DNA of 64,000 nt from CAVQSS01 sp963746605 (GTDB taxonomy: Bacteria; Desulfobacterota; RBG-13-43-22). How positions within the stretch are numbered: position 1 is the first letter of the stretch; the number at the start of each line of letters is the position of its first letter. A model generated the notes under the pieces. That model was not told the DNA's origin and ran no database searches. It was given only the letters and a program-made list of their open reading frames with translations. This document shows, one piece after another, positions 63,417 through 64,000 of the stretch. The stretch is from positions 88,836 through 152,835 of the forward strand of contig CAVVCH010000055.1 in NCBI GenBank assembly GCA_963746605.1, written 5' to 3'. Position numbers and translations under genes: made by a program.

Positions 63417-64000
63417 TTAAAAGAGAATTTTTGATCCGGTCATCAAAAAGTGCTCGACGATAGGACCCAAGGCCAGGGCCGGAAGAAAGGTCAAGGCCCC
63501 GACGATTACGACCGTCCCCACTAAGACGAGGGTAAATGTTAAACCCCAGACCGGAAAGCTTCCTCCGGATGAAGGAACGAGTTTTTTTCCGGCCAGACTC
63601 CCGGCCAAGGCCAGGACCGGCACCAGCATGATAAACCGTCCGAAAAGCATGCCCAAACCCAGGGTGGTGTTGTACCAGGGGGTATTGCCGCTTAGTCCGG
63701 CAAAGGCGCTGCCGTTGTTGCCGGTGGCAGACGAAAAGGCGTAGAGTATCTCGCTCAACCCGTGGGGCCCGCCATTGTTCAACCCGGCCAATCCCCACTT
63801 GCTGACCAAGGCCCAGGCCGAGAAGCCGAGGATACTGAAGATCAAGATCATCAGGGCCAGAACGCTTACCTTGACATCATAGGGTTCTATCTTTTTACCG
63901 AGATACTCGGGGGTGCGGCCGACCATCAAGCCGGTCAGGAATACGGCCAGGATGACAAAAATCAGCATCCCATACAGTCCCGCGCCCACACCCCCGAAAA
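63417..64000 (-). CDS. kdpA: potassium-transporting ATPase subunit A, C-terminal part
   Basis: The frame is open to the right edge, so only the last 194 residues are visible. Matches the KdpA pore subunit: GRTPEYLGKKIEPYDVK, LSEILYAFSSATGNNGSAFAGL (fourth selectivity-loop region, GNNGSAF), NTTLGLGMLFGRFIMLVPVLALAGSLAGKK. Channel-like K+ path of KdpFABC. Order kdpA-kdpB-kdpC then the KdpD-derived genes; kdpF was not identified. Confidence 0.96.
   Translation of the reverse strand, partial: FGGVGAGLYGMLIFVILAVFLTGLMVGRTPEYLGKKIEPYDVKVSVLALMILIFSILGFSAWALVSKWGLAGLNNGGPHGLSEILYAFSSATGNNGSAFAGLSGNTPWYNTTLGLGMLFGRFIMLVPVLALAGSLAGKKLVPSSGGSFPVWGLTFTLVLVGTVVIVGALTFLPALALGPIVEHFLMTGSKILF

Overview
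The window looks like a stretch of a GC-rich, Gram-negative, anaerobe-type chromosome, most likely a Desulfobacterota (former Deltaproteobacteria) genome. This is inferred from gene content: an outer-membrane lipid transport locus (MlaEFD) and LolA, a precorrin-2 dehydrogenase-ccsA-hemA cluster, RNase J next to FtsK, a Na+-translocating decarboxylase beta subunit, an anaerobe-type molybdenum hydroxylase, HypF at the left edge, and many dispersed palindromic repeats. No species can be named.

Layout. 1-4 kb: 3' end of hypF, a small secreted protein, and a two-subunit molybdenum hydroxylase (IorAB-like). 4.7-7.7 kb: a four-gene surface-sugar cassette (DegT aminotransferase, GT2 glycosyltransferase, cupin, methyltransferase). 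8.6-12 kb: tetrapyrrole and cytochrome genes (CysG-N/Met8-like, CcsA, HemA, Cys-rich protein), then ssb. 12.9-18.4 kb: plsC, RNase J, ftsK, lolA. 18.5-23.6 kb: a WPL-repeat lipoprotein, mlaD-mlaF-mlaE, HIT. 23.8-29.6 kb: tRNA-Arg(ACG) with an integrase remnant, ElyC-like, two tandem Pro/Tyr-rich secreted proteins, rhodanese, a divergent Tgt, YdhR-like. 30-34.3 kb: pyruvate-kinase-C-like, FAH hydrolase, a Phd/ParE toxin-antitoxin pair, cupin, a PLP decarboxylase. 34.4-43.4 kb: two large secreted proteases (HExxH and C10 types) and a MacA/permease pair, then tRNA-Arg(CCG). 43.7-53.3 kb: DUF362 ferredoxin, OadB/OadG-like, and two mirror-image operons each pairing a membrane transporter (TerC or SLC13 type) with a cytidylate-kinase-like/BON fusion protein, then Kup and a methyltransferase. 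53.5-57.3 kb: OmpA-like lipoprotein, MutY, gamma carbonic anhydrase, pirin. 57.6-64 kb: a kdpABC operon followed by two KdpD-derived proteins that lack a histidine kinase domain; one carries a C-terminal PTS EIIA domain.

Two points matter for any reader. First, at least ten genes are frameshifted, and nearly every break is repaired by deleting one base, usually from a short homopolymer (a C10 protease gene alone has about ten such breaks). This bias points to base overcalls in the assembly rather than gene decay, so those genes may be intact in the organism. Second, dispersed repeats share terminal motifs resembling a CTCGCAAAAAGTC inverted repeat, and in several places the repeat begins exactly at the TGA stop codon of the upstream gene.
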